From contig NZ_FQUS01000012.1 of assembly GCF_900129315.1 (NCBI RefSeq), forward strand, positions 1 through 64,000: a stretch of DNA of 64,000 bases. The letters run 5' to 3'. This document shows, piece by piece, positions 62,717 through 64,000 of the stretch. The position numbers were made by a program, and so were the translations under genes. Under the pieces are notes generated by a model. That model had not been told where the DNA came from and did not search any database. It was given only the letters and a program-made list of their open reading frames with translations. Source of the stretch: Fodinibius roseus. Lineage in GTDB: Bacteria; Bacteroidota; Rhodothermia; Balneolales; Balneolaceae. Position 1 is the stretch's first letter; each line of letters begins with the position of its first letter.

Positions 62717-64000
62717 TCATTCTGTTTCTACCAACGGCGAGAGCCCCTCCTGCAGGGGGACCGTGGCTGTGACAGGGGGTTCGCCCTCCACCTCCACGCG
62801 GATCCTGGCCTGCCGGGGGGTAGCCTCCAGCAGCGTTGCCCGCACGGGCGGGACCTCCCCGCCGGCGGGCGTCAACACCCAGCCGAAGACCACATCGCCG
62901 TCGATCTCCGCCCTGTAGACCGCCGTGGGATTCGGGGTTTTCCGGCCATAGGTCTCGCTGTACCATCCCTGGATAACCGGCTCCGTTTGGCCCTCTACAA
63001 CCTCCAGCGTCCACTCCATGGCACCGGGACCGGCCGGGGTGATGCGCAGGTTGGCCCCGCCCGGGCTGGTCGAGACCACCTGCCGGTGCCCCTCGCTTTG
63101 CAGCGGCAGCCCGGGGGCATAATGCCACAGGGCCTGAATTTCACGCGGGCGATCCGTGGCGATGCGGTCCACTACCACCCAGTATCGTCCCCGCACATAC
63201 AGCACCGCGCGGGTATGGGCCGCCCCTCCCGCGGCCCCGGCATAGGCTCCCCCGTAGGTGCCACGCGCGTAGTCAAAACCAGGCCTGTTCAGGTAATCGT
63301 CCCCGGATACCAGGGCCGCTTCGGCCCGGTTGGATTCGCTGGTTTGTCCCCCTCCGTCGACCAGAATCACATTATGGGAAAATGAGCTGCGAAAATACCC
63401 CCGCCAGGTGGTCGGGTCAAAACTAAAGTAGTTCTCATGGGTATAGCGTCCCCCGTCCACCAGCAGGTCCCGCCCGTAGGCGGACACCGACAGGTGCAGC
63501 TTGTCGCTGTGCTGGTGGCCGGTGCCGAAGGGACCCGTATCAAAGAACCCCCACTGGGCCTGCGGGCCCCACCCATCGCGCATCACATGAATGCCGGCCC
63601 ACGGGAAAACCGCCGACGGCACACCCCCGGGCGGCTGTCCCTCCCGGCCGTTGGTAGCGATCCAGCGCCAGTCCGGCCGCCCGTATGTGCCGGCGGCTTC
63701 CAGGACTCTCGGCCGGAGATCCTCCCGGTCGGAATCATTGTTCAGCGGCTGGTGTCCGTCGGGGCGCATGCTGTAGGCAAGGTACCGGTACATCTGCTCC
63801 AGCCGCTCCACATAGCTCCCCGGGACCGCCTGTCCCGCTTGCCCGAAATTATCCGCCAGCGACTCAAAACGCTTTAACGCCACCCACTGTGTTTTCGTGG
63901 ATAACTCCGTCTGGGTGCCGTCGGGGTATACCTGATTGTTAATTTCTTTCTGCATCACCTCGAGGGCGTAGCGGGACCATGCTTCGGCCTGCTGAAATTC
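62717..64000 (-). CDS. Heparinase II/III-fold polysaccharide lyase, copy B (partial, 5' end beyond window)
   Basis: The reading frame is open to the window edge at 64000, giving 427 residues; the start lies further right. It carries the full beta-sandwich catalytic half with the same GTGHQHSD, RYTHENY and SSFSHNVIL blocks as copy A. It ends LSPLVETE, where copy A ends LSPIIK. Beyond the near-identical part (right of 63881) the protein stays homologous to copy A (YALEVMQKEINNQVYPDG) but the DNA is GC-richer and clearly diverged. Uniform composition on both sides of that boundary suggests this is the donor and copy A the recipient. A GTG at 63958 is an in-frame internal codon, not a likely start. 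Confidence 0.88.
   Translation of the reverse strand, partial: EFQQAEAWSRYALEVMQKEINNQVYPDGTQTELSTKTQWVALKRFESLADNFGQAGQAVPGSYVERLEQMYRYLAYSMRPDGHQPLNNDSDREDLRPRVLEAAGTYGRPDWRWIATNGREGQPPGGVPSAVFPWAGIHVMRDGWGPQAQWGFFDTGPFGTGHQHSDKLHLSVSAYGRDLLVDGGRYTHENYFSFDPTTWRGYFRSSFSHNVILVDGGGQTSESNRAEAALVSGDDYLNRPGFDYARGTYGGAYAGAAGGAAHTRAVLYVRGRYWVVVDRIATDRPREIQALWHYAPGLPLQSEGHRQVVSTSPGGANLRITPAGPGAMEWTLEVVEGQTEPVIQGWYSETYGRKTPNPTAVYRAEIDGDVVFGWVLTPAGGEVPPVRATLLEATPRQARIRVEVEGEPPVTATVPLQEGLSPLVETE
62736..63881 (-). repeat. 1.15-kb near-identical direct duplication, right copy
   Basis: Partner of 50061-51206 in the same orientation. Recombination between the copies would delete or loop out about 12.7 kb holding five sulfatases and the PhoD-like enzyme. 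Confidence 0.93.

Noticed and set aside
62717-63958. GTG at 63958 as the true start of lyase copy B
   Set aside because: The reading frame and homology to copy A continue to the window edge (YALEV upstream of the GTG), so the gene simply extends beyond the window.
1-64000. CRISPR arrays, tRNA or rRNA genes, phage or transposase genes
   Set aside because: Reading through the window I saw no regularly spaced repeat array, no RNA gene, and no transposase or phage protein motif; only short element-like relics are present.

Overview
The window is one 64-kb block of carbohydrate-degradation genes in which every gene I can support (35) lies on the minus strand, so transcription runs from the right edge to the left. 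Paired SusC/SusD outer-membrane proteins, ECF sigma/FecR pairs, STN-containing SusC receptors and many lipoprotein signals place it in Bacteroidota or the neighbouring Balneolota/Rhodothermota. The CarboxypepD_reg-like segments of the SusC proteins and the absence of visible type IX sorting tails fit Balneolota best (inference). No rRNA, tRNA, CRISPR array, intact transposase or phage gene was recognised.

Layout, left to right. (1) 0.6-8.5 kb: a tandem alpha/beta hydrolase with one apparently dead domain, a beta-helix (pectate-lyase-fold) lipoprotein, a propeller/HEAT/cytochrome c lipoprotein, and an ECF sigma factor without FecR that ends in a clear intrinsic terminator. (2) 8.8-27.8 kb: eight sulfatases, a TIM-barrel glycosidase flanked by direct repeats, a BNR_4 beta-propeller lipoprotein related to propeller-type ulvan lyases, and a DUF4832 glycosidase-like protein. 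(3) 28-43.8 kb: two complete ECF-FecR-SusC-SusD modules, the second followed by a SASA/CE6-type esterase. (4) 44-49.2 kb: two paralogous FAD-dependent oxidoreductases and a sulfatase. (5) 50-64 kb: a heparinase II/III-fold lyase, five sulfatases (one fused to HEAT repeats), a PhoD-like phosphoesterase, and a second heparinase II/III gene cut by the window end.

Taken together this looks like a very large polysaccharide utilization locus for a heavily sulfated, probably uronate-containing polysaccharide. SusC/SusD would bind and import oligosaccharides, lyases and TIM-barrel enzymes would cut the backbone, and the esterase and 14 sulfatases would strip acetyl and sulfate groups. All 14 sulfatases carry the Cys-type C-x-P-x-R site that must be converted to formylglycine, yet no maturase is present. 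An iduronate-2-sulfatase-like enzyme, three sulfamidase-like enzymes, a propeller-type lyase candidate and heparinase-fold lyases suggest ulvan or another uronic-acid-bearing sulfated glycan, but the substrate is inferred.

The DNA is a mosaic: the SusCD/regulator core and the first two genes are visibly AT-richer than the sulfatase and redox genes. The most striking structural feature is a nearly identical 1.15-kb direct duplication covering the 3' halves of the two heparinase genes. In the left copy the edge of the duplication coincides with an abrupt base-composition change inside the gene, which points to a gene-conversion chimera. Several families of short intergenic repeats and a perfect 32-bp palindrome indicate past mobile-element activity.
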